From assembly GCA_013215055.1 (NCBI GenBank), contig JABSRQ010000001.1:52912-116911 (forward strand): a stretch of 64,000 nucleotides of DNA. The letters are read 5' to 3'. This document shows positions 15,536 through 24,251 of the stretch, piece by piece. Position numbers and translations under genes: made by a program. The notes beneath the pieces were generated by a model that was given only the letters and a program-made list of their open reading frames with translations, was not told the origin of the DNA and did not search any database. The first letter of the stretch is position 1; each line of letters opens with the position of its first letter. Source of the DNA: Pseudomonadales bacterium (GTDB lineage: Bacteria > Pseudomonadota > Gammaproteobacteria > Pseudomonadales > DT-91).

Positions 15536-16170
15536 TAAGCCACCTCTTTTTTTATAGTTTTTTTATTTAAGCGATATTGCTCAGGAATTTGTAAATCTAA
15601 GGCCGGTAATAACCAGCGCGCCACAAAGCCCCGCAACTCTTCGTCACTGCGCTCTCCAGGGCTTAACATCATCAATAGGGAAAACATCGTGCGAATAGTG
15701 AACTCGGCTTGTTCCTGCACCTGGGCTTCAGTTAAATCATGTTCACCCACTAAAAATTGAAACAACTGGGTATTAATATCGAAACCGGCTTCGGTGGTTA
15801 ACGTATGTTCATTCACCATTTGAGTCAGCGTGGTATCGGTGATTAAGACCAAACAGGGTTCATCGGGCAGGGAACGTAAACACAGGCTCACAGCCTCAAT
15901 AATGCGCTCGGCACCGGCTGGAATATCCAGCAGCCCCATGACCATTTTTTCGGCAAAACTATAGGCCGACTGCAGCAATGCAAAACGCACAACCTCTTCT
16001 TTATTGGCGTAATGACTATAAACGGTTGATCTAGCGACCTTGGCTTCTTTGGCTATATCATTCAATGTCACGCGCTCTATACCGAGTTGCTTCACACAGC
16101 GAATAGCGGCATCAACAATCTGCGTCTGCGTGGCACTTAACACAGGTTTTTCATTTAAATTTAATGACAT
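15535..16170 (-). CDS. TetR-family transcriptional regulator
   Basis: A 211-residue regulator with an N-terminal TetR helix-turn-helix at about residues 15-62 (AIRCVKQLGIERVTLNDIAK, then EAKVARSTVYSHYANKEEVV) and a divergent ligand-binding domain. It is the first gene of the minus-strand unit and overlaps the aldehyde dehydrogenase start by one base, so it probably represses its own operon and is released by a lipophilic substrate or product. The promoter would lie in 16171-16300; I saw no clear palindromic operator. Confidence 0.9.
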   Translation of the reverse strand: MSLNLNEKPVLSATQTQIVDAAIRCVKQLGIERVTLNDIAKEAKVARSTVYSHYANKEEVVRFALLQSAYSFAEKMVMGLLDIPAGAERIIEAVSLCLRSLPDEPCLVLITDTTLTQMVNEHTLTTEAGFDINTQLFQFLVGEHDLTEAQVQEQAEFTIRTMFSLLMMLSPGERSDEELRGFVARWLLPALDLQIPEQYRLNKKTIKKEVA

Positions 16171-16439
16171 ATAAACTCTTATTCGCGATGGCTGGCTTTA
16201 TTATACGGCCAAATCAAACAACAATACACTTTCTGTACATCTGTAGTGTTAATAACCATAACACATAATAAAAAGACCGCAACATCCGCATTGCTGAAAA
16301 AAAAGGGGGGGGTATTGCTAATCCTTATGGGAACTCATAATAAAAATTCAAATTTATTAATAAAACATCATGCATTCTAAGGCTGCTATTTTTCTCATAA
16401 GCCGCTGAATATCTTGGGTATCAGAAATATTAAGCCCCA

Positions 16440-16740
16440 ATAGCGTTAATCCTTGAAGTAGCCAATGGCAATGTAATTTAGACTGGGTTGGCTTTTTACG
16501 AATTAGGAAAACGTAATCCCACTGGCGCTTATATGGGTATCGATCTATCCCCGAACATGCTGACCAGGGCAGAGAAGCGTTTAGCGAACCTGCCTGATAG
16601 CCCCTTAGGCTTGGCTGATGCCTTCAATTTTCAGCTCCAAGGTTTAATGTTTTATTCAAGACTGCTATCCAGAGCTCTCTATATCCCTAAGGTTTTTACC
16701 GACCTCTTTATGGCTTCATAATAAAGGTTCATTCAAGAAG
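16440..16740 (+). pseudogene. Remnant of a SAM-dependent methyltransferase
   Basis: Reading from about 16450, the segment ILEVA-x-GT-like bases, then LAFYELGKRNPTGAYMGIDL with SPNMLTRAEKRL and GLADAFNF follow the order of class I methyltransferase motifs. A TAA lies inside motif I (near 16475), and the sequence after GLADAFNF does not continue as a methyltransferase but as an unrelated hydrophobic stretch before a double stop. The gene therefore carries at least a nonsense mutation and an internal deletion. The flanks 16171-16440 and 16741-17174 hold no gene I can support. Confidence 0.65.
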
Positions 16741-17174
16741 GCTTCAACATGTCAAACAAAGCGTTTTTTCAACACTCAGTATGTGGCCTTTGGGTATAAG
16801 CGAAATTGCCGATCATTTATTTAAAATTTACAGGAGCTCTGGGTTGGTTTACTGAACCTTTCATTAAAAATGAGGTGTAAGAAAAATCATTGGATTTTCT
16901 AATACCTCTGAGTCCTGTAATACAAATGGCCAACTTGTTGACGTATCTTTATAGAGCTGTACGCCTGTATGAGCGACATGTTGTATTTGATAAACACCTC
17001 ATCTGAAGGACTACTAGCTTCGAACAACTGAAAGACTGCCGGTATAGTGCGCACTAAGATGATACAACGTTGAATTTAGTCATGGCCCATTTATTGCACC
17101 AGATCAAAAACAATCCAACATTATTTTAAGTATTAATATAAAATAAGGGCCTTTCGAACTAAAGGTACCATCTC

Positions 17175-17348
17175 ATGGTGGAGAAACCGAGAAAATCTGC
17201 GGCAAAAAAAAAGAACTCTTATATTGCATTAGAGGCCTCCGATCTTATCAAGGAACAAACCAAAAAGTTTCTTGAAAAAGGTGGCAAGATAGAGAAAATC
17301 ATCAAAGGTGCTAGTGGGCAACATAACATCCCTGCTGCCAAAAAGTAG
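17175..17348 (+). CDS. Small basic protein with a SutA-like C-terminal motif
   Basis: ATG 17175 to TAG 17348 encodes 57 residues, rich in Lys (KPRKSAAKKKNS at the start). The segment EQTKKFLEKGGKIEKII resembles the end of small gammaproteobacterial RNA polymerase-associated proteins of the SutA type, which have a Q-x-x-x-FL-x-K/R-GGKI pattern. It lies in a region of decayed genes yet is itself intact and has in-frame start and stop. The match is short and the assignment tentative; the upstream bases CTTTCGAACTAAAGG offer a weak ribosome site. Confidence 0.45.
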   Translation: MVEKPRKSAAKKKNSYIALEASDLIKEQTKKFLEKGGKIEKIIKGASGQHNIPAAKK

Positions 17349-17545
17349 TTAAGCGCCCTTATTTACCTTAATGGATTTTCAGGCAGAAACGTGTCAAAAC
17401 CAGTCGTAAAAATTTTCGATATTAAGGTAGATGATTAGCCTGCTATGAGGCTAAGAACTAAACCGCTACCACGGTAACAAACGTCAAAATCTCGCCTATA
17501 AACGGGTAGAAGACGAAACCCGAAAGCAAGCTTCAAGCCTCTTAT

Positions 17546-17950
17546 ATATTCGATGCGGTAAACACAGCCCATGAAACTGCCGCCATAGATGAAAAAACCT
17601 TGGGCTTGGACGGTATAGAACTTCATGCCGCCAACGGTTATTTAATTGATGTGTTTTTCTGGGCCAACACCCATCAACGTGACGAGCAATACGGCGTATC
17701 ACAGAAAAATTGCTATCGTTTTACGATAGAGATTCTGCAGGCGATACGTTCAGCCTAGGGTAAATATTTTCCGATTACCATGCGACCTCTTCAGTGGAAA
17801 CAACAGGATTACAGCGCTAAAGTTCCCGCCGATAAAGATGAATTGGACACATGGATTAAACCACTGGCCTATGCCTGTGTGGATTTAGATTCCAGCTCAT
17901 TTGAAAGCACCGGCGTTAAAGGTGTAGACGCTTTAGTTGATACTCAATGA
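17546..17950 (+). pseudogene. Remnant of an Old Yellow Enzyme (NADH:flavin oxidoreductase) gene
   Basis: The frame from 17546 reads GLDGIELHAANGYLIDVFFW, then NTHQRDEQYGV, FTIEILQAIRSA, a TAG stop at about 17756, and ITMRPLQWKQQDY. This is the order of the FMN-barrel segment of OYE enzymes (H-x-A-x-GYL, the RxDxYGG loop, IR-x-x-V-G-x-x-F-P-x-x-x-R-x-S-x-WKQQD). The N-terminal half and the final strand are missing, there is an in-frame stop, and the GG of the YGG motif is lost, so the gene is inactive. Upstream 17349-17545 has no recognisable coding sequence. Confidence 0.75.
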
Positions 17951-18096
17951 CTGAAAAAATACAGGCCGGTGCACTTCAAGATATCCGTTTTTTTAACGGG
18001 GGTCTTGTTAAACCGCCTGGAATAATCAAGTTGCTAAGCCGGTATAAAAAGTTATTGGATAATTTTATTGTTGAGCACAATAACACTGAAAATTAA
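17947..18096 (+). other. Short open frame of unknown status
   Basis: ATG 17947 to TAA 18096 encodes 49 residues (MTEKIQAGALQDIRFFNGGL and on). It overlaps the end of the OYE remnant and may be another remnant. No family recognised. Confidence 0.2.
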
Positions 18097-18110
18097 AATC
18101 GACACTTAAG

Positions 18111-20279
18111 TTAATGCCTACGGGGAGCCGCCTGCTGCGTTGATGGTTTGATATGATGCAGGCCCAAAATTTCATTTTTCTGCAACTGGCTGATGACTTT
18201 AGCCAGGCTACGCATGCGAATAGGTTTTGCTATATGTTCATTCATGCCAACATCCAGGCATTTTTTAATATCCCCGGCCATCGCATAGGCGGTTACCGCA
18301 ATAATGGGAATAGCTTTAATATGATTCTCTTGTTCAAATAAACGGATCGCCGTGGCTGCAGCATAACCATCCATCACCGGCATATCACAATCCATCAGTA
18401 TCAACTGATAGTCTTGGTGATTCTGTGTATAGAGGCTCAGGGCTTTTTGTCCATTTTCAACACCATCAAAACGCAGAGAAAGTTTTTCCAGCATGCCCTC
18501 TAATACGATGCGATTGACCGCGTTATCATCGGCAATTAACACACGGCCCTGCCCCGAAAGGGTGGAAATCTCCTGAATTTCCGAGGCAATCGTTGTTTTT
18601 TCATGCAAGCCTAATAACTGGGCAAAAACCTTATTAAACTGACTTACCGCAGCCGGTTTTAACTGCGCCTTATCGATGCCCGCCTCACGCAAGTCATTAT
18701 CACAGGGAAGGTGACTGGTACAACTAATCAGCAATCTAGGGGTATGCACAAAGGCCGAATTTTGCTGTATCACCCTGGATAATTCCATGCCGTCCATCTG
18801 GGGTAGATCAAAGTCCAGAACCAATAGATCGAAGGGTTTATCAATACTCAAGGCCTGGTAGAGCATAGACATGGCTTCGTTGGCACCATTCGCGGTGTTT
18901 ACATCCATGCCCCAGGCAGTAGCCTGTTCTTGCAGAATATTACAATAGGTCTTGTTGTCATCAACCACTAATAGACGCTTATCGTGAAGATCTATATGCG
19001 CATAACTTTGTTCCTCTTCTTCGGCCTTGGCGATTTCCAGAGGCACAGTAAACCAGAAACAGGCTCCCTGGCCTTGATTGTTATAGACGCCGATATCACC
19101 GCCCATGCGTTTGACCAACTGTTTACAGATGGCTAGACCTATACCTATACCCTCGCAGTTGCCCTGATGGGGGTGTTTTATCTGGTAGAATTCATCAAAA
19201 ATATTTTCTACCTCTGCGGGTTCAATACCACAGCCTGTATCACTGACTGAACAATACAGCTGACAGTGACTCGCCGTTGGATTTCTATCTTGATTACTTA
19301 AGCGAATCACCACATCACCGTGTTGCGTAAATTTGCAGGCATTGGCGATAAAATTAGTCATAACTTGCTGGATACGCGTCTCATCACCGAGTAAAAAAAT
19401 GGGCGTGCCGGGTTCAATGCTGGCGGTCATTGCCAGGCCCTTGCTTAATAGCTGAAAACGGAAGATATCGGTGATGCTGGTCAACATGCTTTCCAGATTA
19501 AATGGCAGGTTTTCAATCTGTAATTTGTCATTATCAATTAAGGAAAAATCAAGAATATTATTGATAAGCTTATACAGGGTTCTGGAAGAATTAATAATCA
19601 CCTGTGTGTAGTGGGCTTGCTGTTCAGCTAAGTCGGTTCCCTGTAAAACTTCGGCCATGCCTAAAATTCCGTTTAAGGGGGTACGAATCTCGTGGCTCAT
19701 TTTTGACAGGAAATAGGTTTTATTGAGATTACTTTGCTGAAGCAGCTGTTGATCGTTTATGAGTTTTTCATTACTTTCACGCAGAGCCTTGTTACTGCTT
19801 CGCAGCTCCAGCTGAGCGATAATTTGCCGACTGATGCCGGTTAATAAATCCTGCTGTTCAAGGGTTAATGTTCGCACTTTCTGATCGATAACACAGAGTG
19901 AACCAATCACAAAGCCGTCAGGGCTAATAAGAGGAGATCCGGCATAGAACCGTATATGAGGTTCACCGGTGACCATAGGATTGTTGCAGAAACGCTTATT
20001 TTTCCTAGCATCTTCGATAATAAGCTGTTTTTTACTTTTTATCACACAGCTACAAAAACCCATGGCTCTGGGCGTTTCTTTAGCATCCAAACCAATACTG
20101 GCTTTAAACCATTGCCTGGTCTCATCTACAAGGGTAATGGCGGCGATAGGCGTCTGGCAAATATAGGCAGCCTGCTGCACTAAATCATCAAATTCCTGCT
20201 CATTTTGGGTATCGAGGATATCGTAGGAAAGCAGAGCATCTAAACGCTGTTTTTCATTGATTAAGGCCGATTTTCGCAT
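18111..20279 (-). CDS. GAF-domain hybrid sensor histidine kinase with two receiver domains
   Basis: About 722 residues, no transmembrane segment. Order: GAF domain (roughly 15-160, with AITLVDETRQWFKASIGLDA and SPDGFVIGSLCVID), coiled linker, HisKA with His in [15 protein letters not shown], HATPase ([20 protein letters not shown]), a first receiver (RLLVVDDNKTY, acceptor Asp in LLVLDFDLPQMDG) and a second receiver (RVLIADDNAVN, acceptor Asp in LILMDCDMPVMDG). I place the start at MRKSALINEKQ (20279) because that is where the GAF-type N-terminus begins; a longer frame to 20354 adds 25 residues without homology. Output is unknown; no DNA-binding domain is present. Confidence 0.9.
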   Translation of the reverse strand: MRKSALINEKQRLDALLSYDILDTQNEQEFDDLVQQAAYICQTPIAAITLVDETRQWFKASIGLDAKETPRAMGFCSCVIKSKKQLIIEDARKNKRFCNNPMVTGEPHIRFYAGSPLISPDGFVIGSLCVIDQKVRTLTLEQQDLLTGISRQIIAQLELRSSNKALRESNEKLINDQQLLQQSNLNKTYFLSKMSHEIRTPLNGILGMAEVLQGTDLAEQQAHYTQVIINSSRTLYKLINNILDFSLIDNDKLQIENLPFNLESMLTSITDIFRFQLLSKGLAMTASIEPGTPIFLLGDETRIQQVMTNFIANACKFTQHGDVVIRLSNQDRNPTASHCQLYCSVSDTGCGIEPAEVENIFDEFYQIKHPHQGNCEGIGIGLAICKQLVKRMGGDIGVYNNQGQGACFWFTVPLEIAKAEEEEQSYAHIDLHDKRLLVVDDNKTYCNILQEQATAWGMDVNTANGANEAMSMLYQALSIDKPFDLLVLDFDLPQMDGMELSRVIQQNSAFVHTPRLLISCTSHLPCDNDLREAGIDKAQLKPAAVSQFNKVFAQLLGLHEKTTIASEIQEISTLSGQGRVLIADDNAVNRIVLEGMLEKLSLRFDGVENGQKALSLYTQNHQDYQLILMDCDMPVMDGYAAATAIRLFEQENHIKAIPIIAVTAYAMAGDIKKCLDVGMNEHIAKPIRMRSLAKVISQLQKNEILGLHHIKPSTQQAAPRRH

Positions 20280-20484
20280 CAGTAAATCCCATACGTGGAA
20301 AAATAAAAACCATCCATGGGAAACATCAGTGACTCGATTTAACAAGTATGGCACATTACTTTTATGAAGCTAAAAAGAGGCTGTATTAACATAGTATAGC
20401 AACTCAAAAACCTCTAAATATTAACAATCCTCAGGCATAGATTAGCTTCAATTATTTTATCCTTAGGTTTATTCAGCAACCTTA

Positions 20485-21450
20485 TTATGCAGCTTTGTTG
20501 GCCATCCATTGCAGCTGTTCCTGCCATAATTTATCGGCTATTTCCACATCATCGCCCTCTGAACTCGCGATAGATAATGTGCTATTTCGGTAATATTGGC
20601 CGGAACGTAAAATCTTTTTATCGCTCGTTGCACAATGAATTTGTGTTTGTGCGCCCTCTCTTGCGGTTTTTAAAAAGCACCTCTCCAACGGTGCCAAAGC
20701 ATTACGAATTGTTTCAACCCAGCCGGTGTCAGCCAAGCCCTTAGCCGCCACATTGGTATAGACGGCACCGGGGTGTAGGCAATAGCTGCTGATGCTATCC
20801 TGATTAAAACGCCTATCCAGGCTACGGGTGAAATGCAGCAAAGCCAACTTCGATTGCCCATAGGCAAACCAGGAATTATAGGGCCGTTGGGGCGTAAAAA
20901 ACTCACTGTTTAAACCTTTTGTATGCAGCTGTGAAATCACATTAATAATGCGTGCATCACCCGAAGTTTTAGCCGATGTTTGCAGTAGAGGCAATAAAGA
21001 CAGGGTTAAATGTGTGCTGCCTAGATAATTCACTCGCCACTGCATCTCAAAACCATCGTCAGACAAAAGAGGCTGTCTCCACTTCGACATTAAATCCAGG
21101 TGAATACCGGCATTGTTGATCAATACATCCAGCCCTAAGTTTGACGTTTTATAGACATCAACAAAAGCTTCAACTGAATCACGGCTGGCTAAATCCAGAT
21201 CAAAGGCATGCAGATTTCGTTCTTGAATGGGGCTTAATTTTTCTTGCAAGCGCGCTTTAATAGCCTGAGTATTTTTGCGGGTGGTAATGCTCACTACCGC
21301 ACCTTGTTGCAATAATTGCAACGCCGTGGAAAAACCTAAAGAGCCTTGGGCACAGCCTGTCACTAAAAAACTGCGCCCGGTTAAATCTTTTACCGCCGCC
21401 ATTTTAGAGCCGGTCATTAAGGCATGTATTTTTTCTAAGATGCTTGTCAT
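20485..21450 (-). CDS. Short-chain dehydrogenase/reductase (retinol dehydrogenase-like)
   Basis: About 321 residues. The cofactor motif is TGCAQGSLG in SFLVTGCAQGSLGFSTA, the NNAG motif is LDVLINNAGIHLD, and the catalytic Tyr and Lys are in WFAYGQSKLALLHF. The C-terminal extension is typical of the longer retinol-dehydrogenase/WWOX-like SDRs. Several ATGs precede the Rossmann fold; I prefer 21450 (MTSILEKIH), while the frame extends to 21489. The start lies about 11 bases from the divergent SRPBCC frame, so the promoters overlap their coding ends. The substrate is probably a lipophilic alcohol or ketone. Confidence 0.85.
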   Translation of the reverse strand: MTSILEKIHALMTGSKMAAVKDLTGRSFLVTGCAQGSLGFSTALQLLQQGAVVSITTRKNTQAIKARLQEKLSPIQERNLHAFDLDLASRDSVEAFVDVYKTSNLGLDVLINNAGIHLDLMSKWRQPLLSDDGFEMQWRVNYLGSTHLTLSLLPLLQTSAKTSGDARIINVISQLHTKGLNSEFFTPQRPYNSWFAYGQSKLALLHFTRSLDRRFNQDSISSYCLHPGAVYTNVAAKGLADTGWVETIRNALAPLERCFLKTAREGAQTQIHCATSDKKILRSGQYYRNSTLSIASSEGDDVEIADKLWQEQLQWMANKAA

Positions 21451-21461
21451 ACTCTTGTCCC

Positions 21462-21967
21462 ATGAAGTCACTGCCATTACAGCCCGCACAAATTATCTAT
21501 CAAGACACATTATTCATTGATGCACCGGTAGATCTGGTTAGCCACTTTATTACCGATGCTAAATTTATTTCTGCCTATTATCCGGCCGGATTTTCTTATC
21601 AAAATCTCAGCCCCAAAAAATATCTGGCCTGTTATGGCCTCTTTAGCGCATCACTGCTGGAGGTATTAACACCACAAGCCAAGACCCCACAGCGTATCAG
21701 CATGAAAGTTTATAACACCTTGGCATTGATGAAAAAACACCAAGCTTGCGCATTCAAGAAAAAATCATTTTTAACATGTCTGAAGACTGGGAATTTCAGG
21801 CCTGCGGCAAACAAACACGTATCATAAAAACCTGGTCTCATCTGCAGCAATCACGTTTTTCTTTTATACCCAAGGCTTTTATTATCCGCCTGATTATATT
21901 CACCGCTCAAAGAGAGCATGCCCAGCTTGTTCGGCACTGGAATGCTGCCGCATTATTAAAATCCTGA
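21462..21967 (+). pseudogene. SRPBCC-type (lipid-binding fold) protein, frameshifted
   Basis: The first frame from ATG 21462 reads FIDAPVDLVSHFITDAKFIS and LLEVLTPQ, an SRPBCC/polyketide-cyclase-like start, and runs out of homology near LALMKKHQA (about 21748). The continuation, IIFNMSEDWEFQACGKQTRI followed by IKTWSHLQQSRFSF, lies in a different frame (21746-21967). One indel near 21745-21755 would restore a protein of about 165 residues. The gene is therefore inactivated or carries a sequencing error. It diverges from the SDR gene and belongs to the catabolic block. Confidence 0.65.
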
Positions 21968-21983
21968 ACGATCAATAAGCCAT

Positions 21984-22253
21984 TTATTGGCGCCAACTCA
22001 ACAGCAGTTTTTCAAACAGCGATACTGGCATAGAAAAACACAGGGCCAAACATTGAAAAGCAAAGGCTCTGGCAGGCGGTTTAATACCGTGTTTTTTAAT
22101 TAAATATAATATCCACAAGGCATGAATTTTCAGATGCGGTACAGGGTTGGCATGAAACTGCTGATGCGCCTGTTCCAACAAACCCAAGGCCAAATCAAAA
22201 TTTTGTTGTTTAATCGCATGTCGAATAGCAGGTAAATGAATCTTTGTATTCAT
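21984..22253 (-). CDS. DUF3703 family protein
   Basis: 89 residues from ATG 22253. The pattern HLPAIRHAIKQQNFDLALGL-LEQAHQQFHANPVPHLKIHA matches DUF3703, a small helical family whose function is not known. The start overlaps the stop of the upstream SDR gene by 4 bases (ATGA), so the two are translationally coupled on the minus strand. The longer frame up to 22289 would overlap the SDR by more and lacks family similarity. Confidence 0.7.
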   Translation of the reverse strand: MNTKIHLPAIRHAIKQQNFDLALGLLEQAHQQFHANPVPHLKIHALWILYLIKKHGIKPPARAFAFQCLALCFSMPVSLFEKLLLSWRQ

Positions 22254-23056
22254 GGCTGTGATTTCCTCATCGCCTGTAACATACCCCAAGCACTGAGAGA
22301 AGTTGAAACCTTCACTGGCAATGCCGATAAGAGATAAACAAATACACGGTTATGCCAGCCGGGGATACATCGTGGCCCTCGGCCTAATTTTGCCAACGCC
22401 TGATCAACCACCGCAGCCGGAGCCATTAAACCTACCAGTTGATCACGGCTTATGCCTTGGTTAATAGGTGCTTGTGTATCCGTGGCCCCTGGCGCTAATA
22501 ACAACACATCAATGCCCAATGGGCGTAATTCAACCGCCAAACCATAAACCAGGCTATGTAAAAATGCCTTGGATGCAGCATACGCACTGGAATACGGAAA
22601 AGCGCTTTCTCCTTCAATGGAGCCGGTAAAAATCATCGCACTGAGGCTATTTCGGTTTTTGAATTTTTTCGCAAAAAATTGTGCTAATAACGCCGGGCTT
22701 AAGCTATTCACCTGCCACATGTCTTGCATATCCGCCATATCCGCGTCGATATAAGCGCCTTTAGGCACTCCAAAACCGGCATTGCTGATTAACAGACTGA
22801 TATCCTTATCGGCCAGTTCGGCTAATAAATCAGCTACGGCAACCGGGTTAGATAAATCACAGGGCTGAATAAACACGCTTACACCGTATTCAAATATTAA
22901 CTTTTTTTGCAAAGCGACTAATTCGGGTTTTCTACGCGCCACTAAAATTAGGTCCATGCCATCTTTAGCCAACGCATAAGCAAACTGCTCTCCAATGCCC
23001 GATGAAGCACCGGTAATCAGGGCCAACCCCGGATAACGCTGAGAGATATTTTGCAT
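22250..23056 (-). CDS. Short-chain dehydrogenase/reductase (classical-type, membrane-lipid SDR)
   Basis: 268 residues. The NAD(P) motif is ALITGASSGIGEQFA (residues ~13-27), with ARRKPE after strand 2 suggesting NADP(H), LLISNAGFGV as the NAG motif, and the catalytic Y-x-x-x-K in SSAYAASKAFLHSL. The C-terminal part is hydrophobic and fits the DltE/YqjQ-like SDRs. It overlaps the DUF3703 gene by 4 bases and diverges from a LysR regulator 80 bases away, which probably controls it. Confidence 0.88.
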   Translation of the reverse strand: MQNISQRYPGLALITGASSGIGEQFAYALAKDGMDLILVARRKPELVALQKKLIFEYGVSVFIQPCDLSNPVAVADLLAELADKDISLLISNAGFGVPKGAYIDADMADMQDMWQVNSLSPALLAQFFAKKFKNRNSLSAMIFTGSIEGESAFPYSSAYAASKAFLHSLVYGLAVELRPLGIDVLLLAPGATDTQAPINQGISRDQLVGLMAPAAVVDQALAKLGRGPRCIPGWHNRVFVYLLSALPVKVSTSLSAWGMLQAMRKSQP

Positions 23057-23136
23057 ACAATGCTCGATAATTCGATTGATTTAAACGTAGTCTATAGGGA
23101 TAATTTTGTTATCTAAACCACCAAATAAGCGTCACC

Positions 23137-24045
23137 ATGGTGCAAATACGCAACACAGCAGCCATTAGCTGGGATCTATTAGAAAGTTTTCTTGCCATTG
23201 CCGAGGCAAAATCGATTCGCCAGGCGGCAATAAGCCAGGGCGTAAATCATGCGACGTTATCACGCCATCTAAAAAAACTGGAACAACATATAGGCCAGCC
23301 GGTATTTAATCGCAGCAATAAAGGCCTAGCGCTAACAACATTTGGCGATACGGTTTATGCCTACGCCAATGGCATGGCGGAACAGGCCCAGCAGCTGCAG
23401 TTTTTTCTTGATCATCAAGGCGATAAAATCAATGGACCGTTAACCATCAGCTTAGGTGACAGCCTGATGAGCAGCATCGCACCGGCGGCCAAACAACTGA
23501 CGCAGGAAAATCCGGGTTTAAATGTGGTTTTTAAGGTTTCCAACGATTTAATCAGCCTGGATAAAGGTGAGGCCGATATCGCACTGCGGATAACCGAGTC
23601 ACCACCGGAACACCTTATCGCGATTAAATTACAAGATCTGGCCGTCGCCGCCTATGTTCAACCACAGTTATTGCATGAGCAGGGCATTAATCCCGAGTCA
23701 CTTTTCAGTGATGTAGTTGGCCAGTTAAACTGGATCAACTGGCAGCGCACCATAGGAGATCAGGATATTAGCGACAGCATTCAACAGTTAGTCGGTGCGG
23801 CTAATATTAAATACAGCGTAGGCAGCAGTGCGGCGATGTTAGATGCGGTGAATGCGGGCTTAGGTGCGGCGTTTATGCTAACCCACTATATTCCTGCAGA
23901 CAGCGGATTAATTGAAATAGCCCAATCAAGAACCCCGCTGCCGCTAAAATTATGGCTGCTATATCACCCTCATTTACGTCATTCACCCAAAATACGGGCG
24001 GCGGTTCAAATGATTAGCCAGCATGGCAAGGTTGCTCTCGACTAA
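23137..24045 (+). CDS. LysR-family transcriptional regulator
   Basis: 302 residues. The N-terminal winged helix-turn-helix is visible (FLAIAEAKSIRQAAISQGVN then HATLSRHLKKLEQHIGQPVF), followed by a type-2 periplasmic-binding-like effector domain with GPLTISLGDSLMSSIAPAAK and a later GLGAAFMLTHYIP. The Arg/Lys-rich DNA recognition helix is intact. It is divergent from the SDR-DUF3703 pair and upstream of the GMC oxidoreductase gene, and could control either. The 24046-24251 region before the next gene would hold the target promoter. Confidence 0.92.
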   Translation: MVQIRNTAAISWDLLESFLAIAEAKSIRQAAISQGVNHATLSRHLKKLEQHIGQPVFNRSNKGLALTTFGDTVYAYANGMAEQAQQLQFFLDHQGDKINGPLTISLGDSLMSSIAPAAKQLTQENPGLNVVFKVSNDLISLDKGEADIALRITESPPEHLIAIKLQDLAVAAYVQPQLLHEQGINPESLFSDVVGQLNWINWQRTIGDQDISDSIQQLVGAANIKYSVGSSAAMLDAVNAGLGAAFMLTHYIPADSGLIEIAQSRTPLPLKLWLLYHPHLRHSPKIRAAVQMISQHGKVALD

Positions 24046-24251
24046 TAGGCATTCTCTTGCCTATTGAGCCCGTCAAACTTAAGCACGTGAATATTTGCTT
24101 TGCACCCCCGGAATTTCATTGCTCTGCAACATTAAAAACACTACACAAACACAGTAAGTGTCGCTTTGCTGCATAAACCTGTTATTGTGAGACTACACAA
24201 ATAGAATTTCTGTAGCTTTATAGTAATAACCCCAAAAGAGCCCTACCCCCT

